The notes: generated by a model not told the origin, from the letters alone. A stretch of DNA of 64,000 bases from Stenopsyche tienmushanensis (GCA_008973525.1 WACJ01000130.1:310001-374000); one strand, 5' to 3'; counted from the stretch's first letter, positions 39,251 to 49,035 are shown. Numbers and translations are program-made.

Positions 39251-42200
39251 TTTTTCCTTCGTATTCTACAAAAATAAACATTAAAATATTAAAAGCAGAT
39301 TATGCAGTTAAGGAATATTATTTCAATTATATTTTGCACATTGATATAGGAACATAAGATAAGCAAAAGTGCATTGGGAGCTATATGGAAATTAGACAAA
39401 GAAGAATAAATTTGAATTGAATTAATCGATTACTAAATTTGAAAGTAATTTTAGAGTTTTTCAGCAGATGAAAATACGCGTTTTTATTTAATTATAAATT
39501 TTCTCTAATAATTCGCTTCTCAATTAAAAAAATAGCATCGATTAAAAGTGGATATTTTTGAGCTTTAATGTTTAAGATACATCAAACATCCAATCCAATT
39601 TTACTAAGCGAGGTAAGATTATATATTTTGTAGAAATCTAGACTGATCCATTTCATCTGAATAGTATCCCATCAAGAGAGGCAATTTTAAGCCCTCCATT
39701 CTGGTTGGAAATTCTCCAAAAGCTTTTATGGTCAGCTGAACTTTGTAATCTAATCGTATAATTGGTCGTGCCGAATAAATTAATGCTCGAAATAATTATT
39801 TTTTGTCTGTTGCCTTCGTTTTTGTGCTATGTAAAGGAGCTTGAAATATTAATTTCAACATATTTCATTCGGGAAGAACTCGTTAAATAGCGTTGAAACT
39901 TGTTAAATATTAAAAACACTGAAAGTTTTCAATGGTTCTTTTGAAAAACGAGTTTAGAAAGCTTGTTAAAGCTCTCGCACAAATTTGTCGTTTTTGTTTC
40001 CTTAAAGAAATTTATATGGTAAAGAAGGATGTCTTTTTGTGCTCGTTTTCTTTGATCACCATTTGGAAACACTCCTACGGAGGTTGAAATCAGATCTTTA
40101 TATGTAAAGGCTGATCGAAATTTTTAATATTTAATAATATCTTATACTCCGTATAATGATCGGACTGATTTTAATTGAAAACAAGATTTCCTGTAAACTA
40201 TGGCGAAGCTCAATTTGTGCTCGGAATAATTTACAGGTAATGGAGATGCTTGAGGGCTTCATATACCTGTGTATGACCTACATGCTTGTGAGGGTCATGT
40301 TGCTTTATTTTTATCTCAGGATGAGCATTAAGATATTTTATAGCAGCATTGCTCTTACAAAAACTTTTGAACTTGCAAAATCTTATTATATTTCGAGTTC
40401 GATTTTAAGTCAAACTTCAACAATTTATAGATTTTTTAAAATCAATATTAAAAGTAGTATTTCAATTTTTGCATAAACGATACGACGAACTTTTAAACAA
40501 TAAAGAATTATAAAAATCAACAGAATGGCGTCTTAGAAGCTGTTTCTACGCGAAAGTTAACTATCAAAATGATTAAAAAGGTCATTTCTAATTGCAATAA
40601 ATGCATGGAGTTATTAGAAAAATATGACGAAGATTAGAAATGAATAATAGCAATAAAGCATTCTTATAATTAATGATTTTATACGCAATAAACGCAGATA
40701 AGCCAAATAAGGTGCAATAGATTATTTTTGCAATGCAGATTCAAGTCGTTAAGTGATAGTCCCCGTAATCACGGCCATCTCCAGAACTTATTCCTTATTG
40801 ATTAACCGGTGGTAACTTATAATATAAATGCCATCATGCTAATTTGATTTATTTATCTACTTTTATCTTCATTTTTATAAGTTTTTTTTTATTGATCTTG
40901 GTTGATCAATTTTTTTAACTTTACACACAGTTGTGTTTACAGTAATATTTATACTAAAATGCGGTTGAATATATAACATATTAAAATAATTTTCAGCGTG
41001 CACAAATTTCAAATTGGAGAAGAGATTTGAATTTGAGATCGAATTTTCAGATCGGCACAAATTTGAAGCATATGTGTCGATATGGGAAATCGTTTCTAAA
41101 GATGCACTCGGAAAGCATCCCCAAAGTGGTTGTTTTTCACACCTTTGCACATTTGCACCATCTCGGATACACCCGGATCGAATATATATCTTTTCCTATG
41201 CATGCACTGAAAACATGCACTTAAGCACGTTTTCAAGTTTACCAAAAGCATTCCCCAAAGGAAGGACGTCATATCGATTTTTCACTCCACAACTGTCTTA
41301 GAATACACAAAATTTACATTGTGAAATTCGTTCCGCGCTAAGTTCGGGGAGGAGAACGTTATTTGTGGCATAAAAGCAAGTATTGGTCTGATAAGCAGTG
41401 ACTCCTCTAATAGTTTGGTTTCAAAATGGCTGTCTTAGAGTTTATCTTGGCAAAGATTGCGCAAACAAATTCATACGAACCCTCTTTGGTGGATCATTGC
41501 TCGTAAAATTAAGAATGAGAGGAGCAACAACATTTCCAAGTTTTATGGCTTCTACTTTAAAGACGTTATAGAGACATTTTGGATTATTAATTTGATATGC
41601 ATGCGATTTAATAAATCTTTGAAATTTACGTAGCTCGAAAAAAATTTGACTATTATTAGATTTGACTATCCCAAATAATCATTTTACAAGTCTGATGCCT
41701 ATGATTTATAGAATATTTTTATAAATCCAAAATCATATTCATATAACAGCCAAATATTTCATATATGAAAATATTTCTTGTTTCTAAATAATATTTTTTC
41801 TATTTAAAAATGAAAATATGACCCCAATAGGAGGATTAAGTGAAAGTCATATGACCTAATGGATCCCATTTATTTTTGAGTTGTGAGGCTGGACACAGGT
41901 GCATTATCACGAGAGAAAATATGAAAAAGCATACATAACTGTTTTTAGTTTTGTATTAAAAATTTATCAAAATAAACAATATTTTTTATGTTTAAGCTCG
42001 ACACTATATTTGTAACCAAATTATAACAATTTTGTGTTTAAAATCAGATCGAACGATTTATTCTTCGTTGTGTGGGTCGTCCTAAGAGTGAAATCGATTA
42101 ATTTCGCTATAATAAATTCAGCGAATTTAAGAGATTAAAAATAAGGCAATTTCACCTTGAAGCTTTTCAAGGCCCTGGATACAGACCCTTATTTATAAGA

Positions 42201-42899
42201 GTGGGCTTGTTTGCTGTAATAATTAAGCAACGAGATTAGCAGCTGAAATTTTCCGCATGGCCATCTCGAAAAGTCAGCAGACCATTAAGCAAAGAAAACT
42301 ACTTTAGTCGCACTTCCACCTTGCGAGCATCATCCTTTTTCGTTCTTAGCCTTGGCCTGATTAATGAGCGGTAGTAACTCAGATGTCTTGTTGGTCCAGT
42401 GGCCTTTCTAAAGTGGTTAGGTCTCCACCACTCATAAACCCCTGGGGATGAAGGTCGCAAATATACAGATTCCAGCGCGACTTTCCGTCCGTGTACGACC
42501 CCTATTTTTAACCAAATTATTCTTTGAAATGACAATTGTTATATGGCATTATTCAGATAAGTTTTTCCCTGAAAATTCTAACCCAACAATAATTTTTCGG
42601 GATGTGTATGATTAATGTTGCTACATAAAACTCGACGATCGACGAAAAATAAAACTGCTCTAATAGTAGGGGTTCTCAAAATTGTTTTTGTCTTTTTATA
42701 TGTTTATTTTAAAAATAACAAAATATATGACTTTAGGTCACAAAGTCACCGTTTAAAGATTGCATCTAACTGAGACCATCGTCATCCTTGATATCGAGGA
42801 TTGTCTAAAAGAAAATGACATCGTATTGACAATTTTAAAGATCAAAAAGAACTAAAAGAAGAGACTGTTGTGGTTTGTTAACTCAAAAAGGGTATTTGG
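39251..42899. other. no gene recognised
   Basis: AT-rich. Frames up to 106 codons (40156-40476) are rich in chance hydrophobic residues and carry no motif. Confidence 0.5.
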
Positions 42900-43275
42900 G
42901 GTACGCAACTAGCCATTGTCACTGTGCCAGCCAAAATGGGTACTCAGCTCCTGCAAGTAGGTAAAGTCAAATTGGGCTGGAACAACTGCCGTGTGCGCTC
43001 CAAGATATTTCGCAAATACGGCGAAGAAGGGCATAAGGCTGAAGACTGCATAAACAAATAGGTGTAAAAAAAACGGAGCACGTACAAATTACTACACGTG
43101 GAAAAACTAATATCCAAAATACGTAGAAAGTTGAAAAGCTTAATAATAGCTAACGTGCTACAGATCTACCTTGATGGTTCTAAGGTTGCCCAGGATCTCA
43201 TGCAAAATGGACAGAGGAGCAGGGAGCCGACCTTGTACTTATCTCAAAGTATTGGGACGTTGTAAGGGAAGGCCC
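42900..43275 (+). pseudogene. R1-like LINE fragment: ORF1 end and ORF2 start
   Basis: The plus strand encodes GTQLAIVTVPAKMGTQLLQ followed by GKVKLGWNNCRVR, the stretch that precedes the zinc knuckles of R1-type gag-like ORF1 proteins. It runs into a damaged knuckle, YGEEGHKAEDC, that has lost its first two cysteines, and a stop near 43050. Downstream, ANVLQIYLDGSKVAQDLMQ and, one frame over, EEQGADLVLIS match the start of the apurinic-type endonuclease of ORF2. Order and spacing (ORF1 end, then ORF2 start) are as in R1 elements. Frame breaks and missing cysteines show it is dead. It could be the 5' counterpart of the family whose 3' end is at 61.8 kb, but they do not overlap, so this is unproven. 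Confidence 0.8.
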
Positions 43276-44611
43276 TATGACAAGAATTGTCAAGTACTAC
43301 CATATCAACGGAAAGTATGGCACTTTTAAAGCTCAAATACGCCAAAGCATGGGCGACGTGGATTAAATATGCCAACTATACATCCAAAAGAAAGAAGAAG
43401 CAGAGTGGGAAAGAAGAAGGATGTAAGTATGTAGGCGCACACGTGACTGCCACTTTTGAGCAATACTTAATTAGTATCCAGGTGGAAGATGAAGAGAGGG
43501 GAGGAAATTTAGTGGATAAAAATCCCCCACTACCACCGGTCTTTAAGGAATAGTGAATTTCATACATAAGACAAAAAATGCAGCAAAGGCCTTAATATGA
43601 CTAGTAAAAATATTACTTTCATAATATCAAAGCAAGCTTTTGTTCGGGCGTATCCAAAGAGCTTTATACTGAAAATTTATATATGAATTGTTTACAAAGT
43701 TCGAGAAAAAAACGGAAAGTTTCATTATATTAAAATCACAACTCGCGTTTTTCACGTCATTCAATCCGCTGAAATGCATACATTTTTTGCATAAAATGTT
43801 TCATATCTGCGGAGCGATTTCATTCTTCGACCATTTGGCTAGAAATTTTCCAGCGTATGAAAATTGTAGCATCAGCTTTAACGGTGTCTATAAATGGATT
43901 AATAAACATTGTGCTTTAATGTACGCCGGGCTAATCAATTTCAGTTTACGTTCGAAAGAGCCGATAGGATGTCCGCATACGCTGATCACCGTAAAAATGG
44001 GTTAAGCAAATGTGCCAGGGGGTGAGTTATTTTTATTTTATTTTACGACCGTATTCATAAAAACATAAATAGAAGGATTTATCAGCATCCGGTTTTGCAC
44101 ACGTACATTATTACTGACAATACGTTTCGTCCCGTCATCGGAATATGAGCACGCGATGTGGACTTTTATATAACAGCCCGCAGCAGCGTGTGATGAAATA
44201 ATTAAATAACGAGAGACCCTCGTCCAGGATGAAGGAAAGATATAAGCTCGTCCTTTTTGTAACGTATTTTTTGCCATGTTGCTGTAAAATATGAAGGATT
44301 AAAAATACGTTGGCGTTTGCTGCGTGCCGCCGACAGCCTTTAAAAAATATTAATTTAGTGGTTATTATGCCAAGGAAAAGAAAAGCAATTTAATGTATTT
44401 TAAAAGATCAAAGCGTACAGATTTATTATAAAAAATGGGCTTGAAGAGTAATAAAAAATAGCTTAAAGTCATGTTTGATTTTGACTAAAAATTTAATTTT
44501 TAAATATTTAAATTATAACGGGGGAAAATTATCATTGATGATTGATACTTAAAAAGGGTATTTCGATTATATAAAATTGTAGATGGATGTAAATATTTAA
44601 GAAGTGAAGCG
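43276..44611. other. no gene recognised
   Basis: A plus-strand frame 43287-43553 (88 codons, lysine-rich, with KLKYAKAWATWIKYANYTSK) follows the R1-like fragment but is not part of the R1 endonuclease. Another at 43688-44005 is unrecognised. Neither is supported as a gene. Confidence 0.45.
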
Positions 44612-44726
44612 AAATTAGACTTATAGGTAGTTTAGAATTAAAATTCGACTTGTAGGTAGTTTCACGATTAGGGAATCCAATCCCGGGATCCTGGGACAGT
44701 TTTAGGTGCTCATGAATCCCGGGATT
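44612..44726. repeat. short direct and palindromic repeats near 44.7 kb
   Basis: A 22-bp unit ending TAGGTAGTTT occurs at 44612-44633 and 44641-44662. The 10-bp palindrome ATCCCGGGAT occurs at 44680-44689 and again in 44716-44725, with a third partial AATCCCGAAAA at about 44736. The cluster looks like the subterminal repeats of a DNA transposon, but no element boundaries could be fixed. Confidence 0.5.
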
Positions 44727-44848
44727 AGTAAACGTAATCCCGAAAAATTCGAGATTGAAATATTTATCTAACAGAAATCGTACACCTCACCAGTACGATG
44801 AAGGCTACTAAATCGAGACATTCCCGCCGAAATCTAGACGCTTGAAAA

Positions 44849-44895
44849 CAGTGACGTAACTACTAATTGGCGAGCTTAGGCGACGCCTAGAGGCA
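44849..44895 (+). mobile_element. hAT-type terminus
   Basis: CAGTGACGTAACTACTAATT, then GGCGAGCTTAGGCGACGCCT, resembles the CAGTG(G/A)CGTAACTA start of a widespread hAT group. No mirrored end was found before the TA array at 45.47 kb. Confidence 0.4.
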
Positions 44896-45464
44896 GTAAC
44901 TGTCTAATCTATGTATATATATATACAGTACTTATATCTTTTTCAAATTGTTATATTAACATTTCCCTATCAGTGATGTATTTACTACACCTCGACTCTA
45001 ATAATTGGAATATCGATATGAAATATAATTGATATGGGGTTCAGAATTTTTGTATTCCTTCGTAATATGATTATGAATCATATCAAAGTATTAAAGTATA
45101 TAAGTATTCATCTGCAGCGACGGAAATAAATAATTTGTTAGGAAATCGGGAATTTTGCGATTTTAGGTCCGTGTCTCAGCAGATAGGAATTTTATCAGTC
45201 ACATTGATGGTATTATACGAAAATGGGGGCTCACGCGGTTATTAGCTCGAAATCGCAAATTGTGACATGTTTTTTTATAAAATGCTTTTATATAACACGG
45301 TTTTATGGAAAAAAATATACATAATTAAAAAATTTGATTTGTATGCCCATGGGTTTAAAACATCCTAATGTTGAAATATTATTTTTACCACCACAGTTTT
45401 CTAATGATGGAAACCCACAACAGATCTCAAAAGAGAATAATACATTATTTTTTTTTAAATAAAC

Positions 45465-45468
<4 letters not shown>

Positions 45469-45515
<47 letters not shown>

Positions 45516-45531
45516 TATATATATATATATA
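45469..45531. repeat. (TA)n array, left flank of Penelope palindrome
   Basis: This is an almost pure TA dinucleotide run interrupted once by a TAAAA step. It is followed by TTAGAGTTTTTC and a 20-bp unique stretch before the left arm begins. A similar TA run with the same TAAAA interruption, in the same orientation, flanks the right arm, so the two may be parts of one split or duplicated target. Confidence 0.9.
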
Positions 45532-45626
45532 TTAGAGTTTTTCAGATTTACGCGAGTCATATTTAAATTATTTTAATTATTAAAATATTAATAAATAGCC
45601 GGGTGTTCGATCGCGTTAAGGTTTTT

Positions 45627-45656
45627 GGTAAAAAATTAAAAAACGAATTTTTTACC
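45627..45656 (-). other. 3' stem-loop of the Penelope element, mirror copy
   Basis: Same 11-bp stem and 8-base loop as at 48834-48863, on the minus strand at the 3' side of the left Penelope copy. Confidence 0.6.
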
Positions 45657-45659
45657 TTA

Positions 45660-45697
45660 TCCGATATTTCGGACCACTCGTCGGGTCCATTCTCAAG
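45660..45697 (-). ncRNA. degenerate hammerhead-ribozyme-like motif, left Penelope copy
   Basis: This is the exact mirror of the motif at 48793-48830: CTTGAGAA core segment, GGACC/GGTCC stem and GAAA, read on the minus strand. It has the same two deviations from the consensus core, so the decay predates the inverted duplication. Confidence 0.35.
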
Positions 45698-47192
45698 GAT
45701 TGACTGCCGCCGTTGTCGTTTTTGTTATGCTCCTGGTGACCATCCTCCGTCCAGTGTTGCCAGAGCGCGATGATTGGCCACTTTGCGCCGTCGCTTGTCT
45801 GACGGTTGGTTGCACTGTCGAATTTTTTGGGATGGTCCGTGGTGTTTTTAGTCTGGATAAAATTGGTAGCCAAGCTCTGGGTACGCTAGTGCCATCGTCT
45901 CTTCGGTTGATTGCGGAGCTTTTTCTTTTTTCTATTTCTATAGCTTCTCTTACAATTCTGACCCCGAAGTTTTCGATGGTCGCTAATGTCTTTGTCCCAG
46001 CAAAATCGATGTGGTGATCGTTCTTCATCACGTGTTCCGTTAGTGCCGATTTATAGTCCAATTGCGAAACTGATTTTTGATGTTCTTTTACTCTGTGATT
46101 TATTTGTCTATTGGTTTGACCAATGTAAGACATCTCACAGTCTGCGCATGGGATCTCGTATACTCCTTGGTTTTCGTTTTTTACCCTATCCTTTTTGTTG
46201 GGCAAGAGACTTCCTATCTTCTTATCCGTCTCAAAGGTAGTGCTAATGTCGTGTTTCCGGAGTATACGGCTGATGGTATCGGTCGTGCCTTTTATGTAAG
46301 GAAGAACGATGTGTTTTTCTGAATCGGTGGGTGGATCTCGAGGTTTTTTATTAATGTTTTTGATCGTTTTTTTAATTTGTCTCAGAGAGTATCCATTTTT
46401 TGCAAGAGCTTGGCTTACTTCCTTTATTTCTTCTTCTATGTGGTCGCTGTCTGTCAATCTGAACGCTCTCTCTATGAGCGCTTTCATCACAGAGTTGATC
46501 TGCCTAGGATGGTGGTGAGAAGTGGCATGAAGATATCTGTTAGTGTGTGTGTTTTTTCTGAAGACTGTGTGACCGAAAGATCCGTCAGGATTTTTTATAA
46601 CACAAGTATCCAGAAATGGGATTTTGTTGTTTTCTTCTGTCTCCATGGTGAATTGTATGTTCTTATTTCTGGAGTTGAGGAAAGTGAGGAATTTGAGAAG
46701 CTCAGCCTGTCCGTGTGGCCAAATGACGAGGGTGTCATCCACATATCTTAGCCACATTTTTGGTTTTAGGGGGGCTTCTTCTAGAGCTTTTTCCTCGAAT
46801 CCAGTCATAAATATGTTGGCAATCGCCGGAGACAGAGGAGATCCCATTGGTGCACCACTGGTTTGTTTGTAGAACGTTCCGTCAAACAGAAAATACGTAG
46901 ATGTGAGGCAGTGCTCAGTAAGGTTCAAAATATCTTCGGGAACCTTGTGTCTCTCTTTAATGTGCTTTAAGGTTTCCTTTATAGGGATGTTGGTGAAAAG
47001 TGAAGTCACATCAAAGCTGACCAGGATGTCATTCTCATCGTGTTTCAGCGATTGTATAATCTTTAGAGATTCTTGAGAGTTTTTTATGTATGAAGTTGCA
47101 CTTTCCACAATTGGCTGGTAGTATTTGGCTAAATATTTGGCCAGGCCTTGTGTGGGGGAACCTCTGGCGCTGACGATGGGTCTTAATGGCAT
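45693..47192 (-). CDS. Penelope-like element RT + GIY-YIG endonuclease, left copy (5'-truncated)
   Basis: This 499-codon frame encodes a Penelope-like retroelement polyprotein, which in this family copies element RNA by target-primed reverse transcription and cuts the target with a GIY-YIG nuclease. Visible in order: RT motif 2 (PLRPIVS, residues 2-8); motif A (SFDVTSLFTNIP, catalytic D61); motif B (SGAPMGSPLSPAIANIF, 112-128); motif C (RYVDD, D152 and D153); thumb region around IPFLDT (191-196); a linker; GIY-YIG domain with GVY at 343-345, paired cysteines C349 and C352, YIGQT at 356-360, then R367 and E370. Full family proteins are much longer, so the N-terminal part including RT motif 1 is missing. 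The frame stays open upstream of the first Met to 47261 and reads FFGLPKIHKPG just before it, the family's usual lead-in, so the Met is only the first ATG in a truncated copy. It has no in-frame stop or frameshift. Its protein is identical to that of the right copy. Confidence 0.95.
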   Translation of the reverse strand: MPLRPIVSARGSPTQGLAKYLAKYYQPIVESATSYIKNSQESLKIIQSLKHDENDILVSFDVTSLFTNIPIKETLKHIKERHKVPEDILNLTEHCLTSTYFLFDGTFYKQTSGAPMGSPLSPAIANIFMTGFEEKALEEAPLKPKMWLRYVDDTLVIWPHGQAELLKFLTFLNSRNKNIQFTMETEENNKIPFLDTCVIKNPDGSFGHTVFRKNTHTNRYLHATSHHHPRQINSVMKALIERAFRLTDSDHIEEEIKEVSQALAKNGYSLRQIKKTIKNINKKPRDPPTDSEKHIVLPYIKGTTDTISRILRKHDISTTFETDKKIGSLLPNKKDRVKNENQGVYEIPCADCEMSYIGQTNRQINHRVKEHQKSVSQLDYKSALTEHVMKNDHHIDFAGTKTLATIENFGVRIVREAIEIEKRKSSAINRRDDGTSVPRAWLPILSRLKTPRTIPKNSTVQPTVRQATAQSGQSSRSGNTGRRMVTRSITKTTTAAVNP

Positions 47193-47228
47193 ACCTGGTT
47201 TGTGTATTTTTGGTAAGCCGAAGAATTT

Positions 47229-47261
47229 TGGAGCCTTCGACGATCGAATACTTGGCGATAT
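47229..47261. other. 33-bp spacer at the palindrome centre
   Basis: The spacer is the single-copy loop between the two Penelope arms. Read on the minus strand it continues the left copy's frame for 11 codons without a stop (I-S-P-S-I-R-S-S-K-A-P), leading into KFFGLPKIHK. The last residues, K-A-P, are what Penelope-type proteins often carry there. Read on the plus strand it gives no family-like sequence in front of the right copy. The spacer therefore looks like extra element sequence belonging to the left copy only. Confidence 0.8.
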
Positions 47262-47297
47262 AAATTCTTCGGCTTACCAAAAATACACAAACCAGGT

Positions 47298-48797
47298 ATG
47301 CCATTAAGACCCATCGTCAGCGCCAGAGGTTCCCCCACACAAGGCCTGGCCAAATATTTAGCCAAATACTACCAGCCAATTGTGGAAAGTGCAACTTCAT
47401 ACATAAAAAACTCTCAAGAATCTCTAAAGATTATACAATCGCTGAAACACGATGAGAATGACATCCTGGTCAGCTTTGATGTGACTTCACTTTTCACCAA
47501 CATCCCTATAAAGGAAACCTTAAAGCACATTAAAGAGAGACACAAGGTTCCCGAAGATATTTTGAACCTTACTGAGCACTGCCTCACATCTACGTATTTT
47601 CTGTTTGACGGAACGTTCTACAAACAAACCAGTGGTGCACCAATGGGATCTCCTCTGTCTCCGGCGATTGCCAACATATTTATGACTGGATTCGAGGAAA
47701 AAGCTCTAGAAGAAGCCCCCCTAAAACCAAAAATGTGGCTAAGATATGTGGATGACACCCTCGTCATTTGGCCACACGGACAGGCTGAGCTTCTCAAATT
47801 CCTCACTTTCCTCAACTCCAGAAATAAGAACATACAATTCACCATGGAGACAGAAGAAAACAACAAAATCCCATTTCTGGATACTTGTGTTATAAAAAAT
47901 CCTGACGGATCTTTCGGTCACACAGTCTTCAGAAAAAACACACACACTAACAGATATCTTCATGCCACTTCTCACCACCATCCTAGGCAGATCAACTCTG
48001 TGATGAAAGCGCTCATAGAGAGAGCGTTCAGATTGACAGACAGCGACCACATAGAAGAAGAAATAAAGGAAGTAAGCCAAGCTCTTGCAAAAAATGGATA
48101 CTCTCTGAGACAAATTAAAAAAACGATCAAAAACATTAATAAAAAACCTCGAGATCCACCCACCGATTCAGAAAAACACATCGTTCTTCCTTACATAAAA
48201 GGCACGACCGATACCATCAGCCGTATACTCCGGAAACACGACATTAGCACTACCTTTGAGACGGATAAGAAGATAGGAAGTCTCTTGCCCAACAAAAAGG
48301 ATAGGGTAAAAAACGAAAACCAAGGAGTATACGAGATCCCATGCGCAGACTGTGAGATGTCTTACATTGGTCAAACCAATAGACAAATAAATCACAGAGT
48401 AAAAGAACATCAAAAATCAGTTTCGCAATTGGACTATAAATCGGCACTAACGGAACACGTGATGAAGAACGATCACCACATCGATTTTGCTGGGACAAAG
48501 ACATTAGCGACCATCGAAAACTTCGGGGTCAGAATTGTAAGAGAAGCTATAGAAATAGAAAAAAGAAAAAGCTCCGCAATCAACCGAAGAGACGATGGCA
48601 CTAGCGTACCCAGAGCTTGGCTACCAATTTTATCCAGACTAAAAACACCACGGACCATCCCAAAAAATTCGACAGTGCAACCAACCGTCAGACAAGCGAC
48701 GGCGCAAAGTGGCCAATCATCGCGCTCTGGCAACACTGGACGGAGGATGGTCACCAGGAGCATAACAAAAACGACAACGGCGGCAGTCAATCCTTGA
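47298..48797 (+). CDS. Penelope-like element RT + GIY-YIG endonuclease, right copy (5'-truncated)
   Basis: This is the mirror copy of the minus-strand frame at 45693-47192, with the same 499 residues: motif A D61, motif B, YVDD (D152/D153) and the GIY-YIG nuclease (343-371) with its C-x2-C pair. Upstream of the ATG the homologous frame FFGLPKIHKPG starts at about 47262. Before that the codons read T-W-R-Y, which is unlike the family, so this copy breaks at the edge of the inverted repeat. The two copies point away from each other with their truncated 5' ends 33 bp apart. The catalytic residues are intact, but the missing N-terminus makes an active enzyme unlikely. No promoter was identified in front of the frame. 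The stop codon (48795-48797) overlaps the start of a hammerhead-like motif. Confidence 0.95.
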   Translation: MPLRPIVSARGSPTQGLAKYLAKYYQPIVESATSYIKNSQESLKIIQSLKHDENDILVSFDVTSLFTNIPIKETLKHIKERHKVPEDILNLTEHCLTSTYFLFDGTFYKQTSGAPMGSPLSPAIANIFMTGFEEKALEEAPLKPKMWLRYVDDTLVIWPHGQAELLKFLTFLNSRNKNIQFTMETEENNKIPFLDTCVIKNPDGSFGHTVFRKNTHTNRYLHATSHHHPRQINSVMKALIERAFRLTDSDHIEEEIKEVSQALAKNGYSLRQIKKTIKNINKKPRDPPTDSEKHIVLPYIKGTTDTISRILRKHDISTTFETDKKIGSLLPNKKDRVKNENQGVYEIPCADCEMSYIGQTNRQINHRVKEHQKSVSQLDYKSALTEHVMKNDHHIDFAGTKTLATIENFGVRIVREAIEIEKRKSSAINRRDDGTSVPRAWLPILSRLKTPRTIPKNSTVQPTVRQATAQSGQSSRSGNTGRRMVTRSITKTTTAAVNP

Positions 48798-48830
48798 GAA
48801 TGGACCCGACGAGTGGTCCGAAATATCGGA
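48793..48830 (+). ncRNA. degenerate hammerhead-ribozyme-like motif, right Penelope copy
   Basis: Just at the stop codon the sequence reads CTTGAGAA, then GGACC and GGTCC that can pair as a 5-bp stem around an 8-base loop, then GAAA followed by TATCGG. This is the order of a hammerhead core (CUGANGA, stem II, GAAA). Hammerheads are known in Penelope-like elements. The first core segment deviates at two positions and no clear cleavage triplet is evident, so activity is doubtful. Confidence 0.35.
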
Positions 48831-48833
48831 TAA

Positions 48834-48863
48834 GGTAAAAAATTCGTTTTTTAATTTTTTACC
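48834..48863 (+). other. 3' stem-loop of the Penelope element
   Basis: The 11-bp arms GGTAAAAAATT (48834-48844) and AATTTTTTACC (48853-48863) enclose an 8-base loop, CG followed by six T. The stem lies immediately 3' of the hammerhead-like motif, and an identical mirror copy lies at 45627-45656. It could be an RNA recognition structure of the element's 3' end; that role is inferred from position only. Confidence 0.6.
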
Positions 48864-48924
48864 AAAAACCTTAACGCGATCGAACACCCGGCTATTTATT
48901 AATATTTTAATAATTAAAATAATT

Positions 48925-48926
<2 letters not shown>

Positions 48927-48955
<29 letters not shown>

Positions 48956-48975
48956 TATATATATATATGAAAAAC

Positions 48976-49032
<57 letters not shown>
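48927..49032. repeat. (TA)n arrays, right flank of Penelope palindrome
   Basis: A first TA run with a TAAAA interruption occupies 48927-48968. Then comes GAAAAACTCTAA (48969-48980), the reverse complement of the block at 45532-45543, and a second long TA run continues to 49032. Such arrays are hard to assemble, so their lengths should be treated as approximate. Confidence 0.88.

Positions 49033-49035
<3 letters not shown>

Larger units (their letters stand above)
45564..48926. repeat. 3.36-kb head-to-head inverted repeat (Penelope palindrome)
   Basis: The left arm 45564-47228 and right arm 47262-48926 (1665 bp each) are reverse complements. Every mirrored pair checked sums to 94490: ORF starts 47192/47298, ORF stops 45693/48797 and the outer edges 45564/48926. 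The stretches compared by eye at both edges and the centre match base for base, and the two encoded proteins are identical. The only unpaired centre is the 33-bp spacer. Outside the arms symmetry breaks at once, apart from a 12-bp block (45532-45543 and 48969-48980) that is again inverted but at unequal distances. Confidence 0.93.

Noticed and set aside
43287..43553. 88-codon lysine-rich frame after the R1-like fragment, with an IQ-motif-like stretch
   Set aside because: Resemblance is too short to call, and it does not continue the R1 endonuclease.
45700..46872. Several plus-strand frames of 69-124 codons over the left Penelope copy, and their mirrors at 47618-48790
   Set aside because: They are antisense or out-of-frame shadows of the RT/GIY-YIG frame; each recurs in the mirror copy because the DNA is palindromic.
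47035..47365. Frames crossing the palindrome centre (60-89 codons)
   Set aside because: They read out of frame through the spacer into the opposite arm and have no family similarity.
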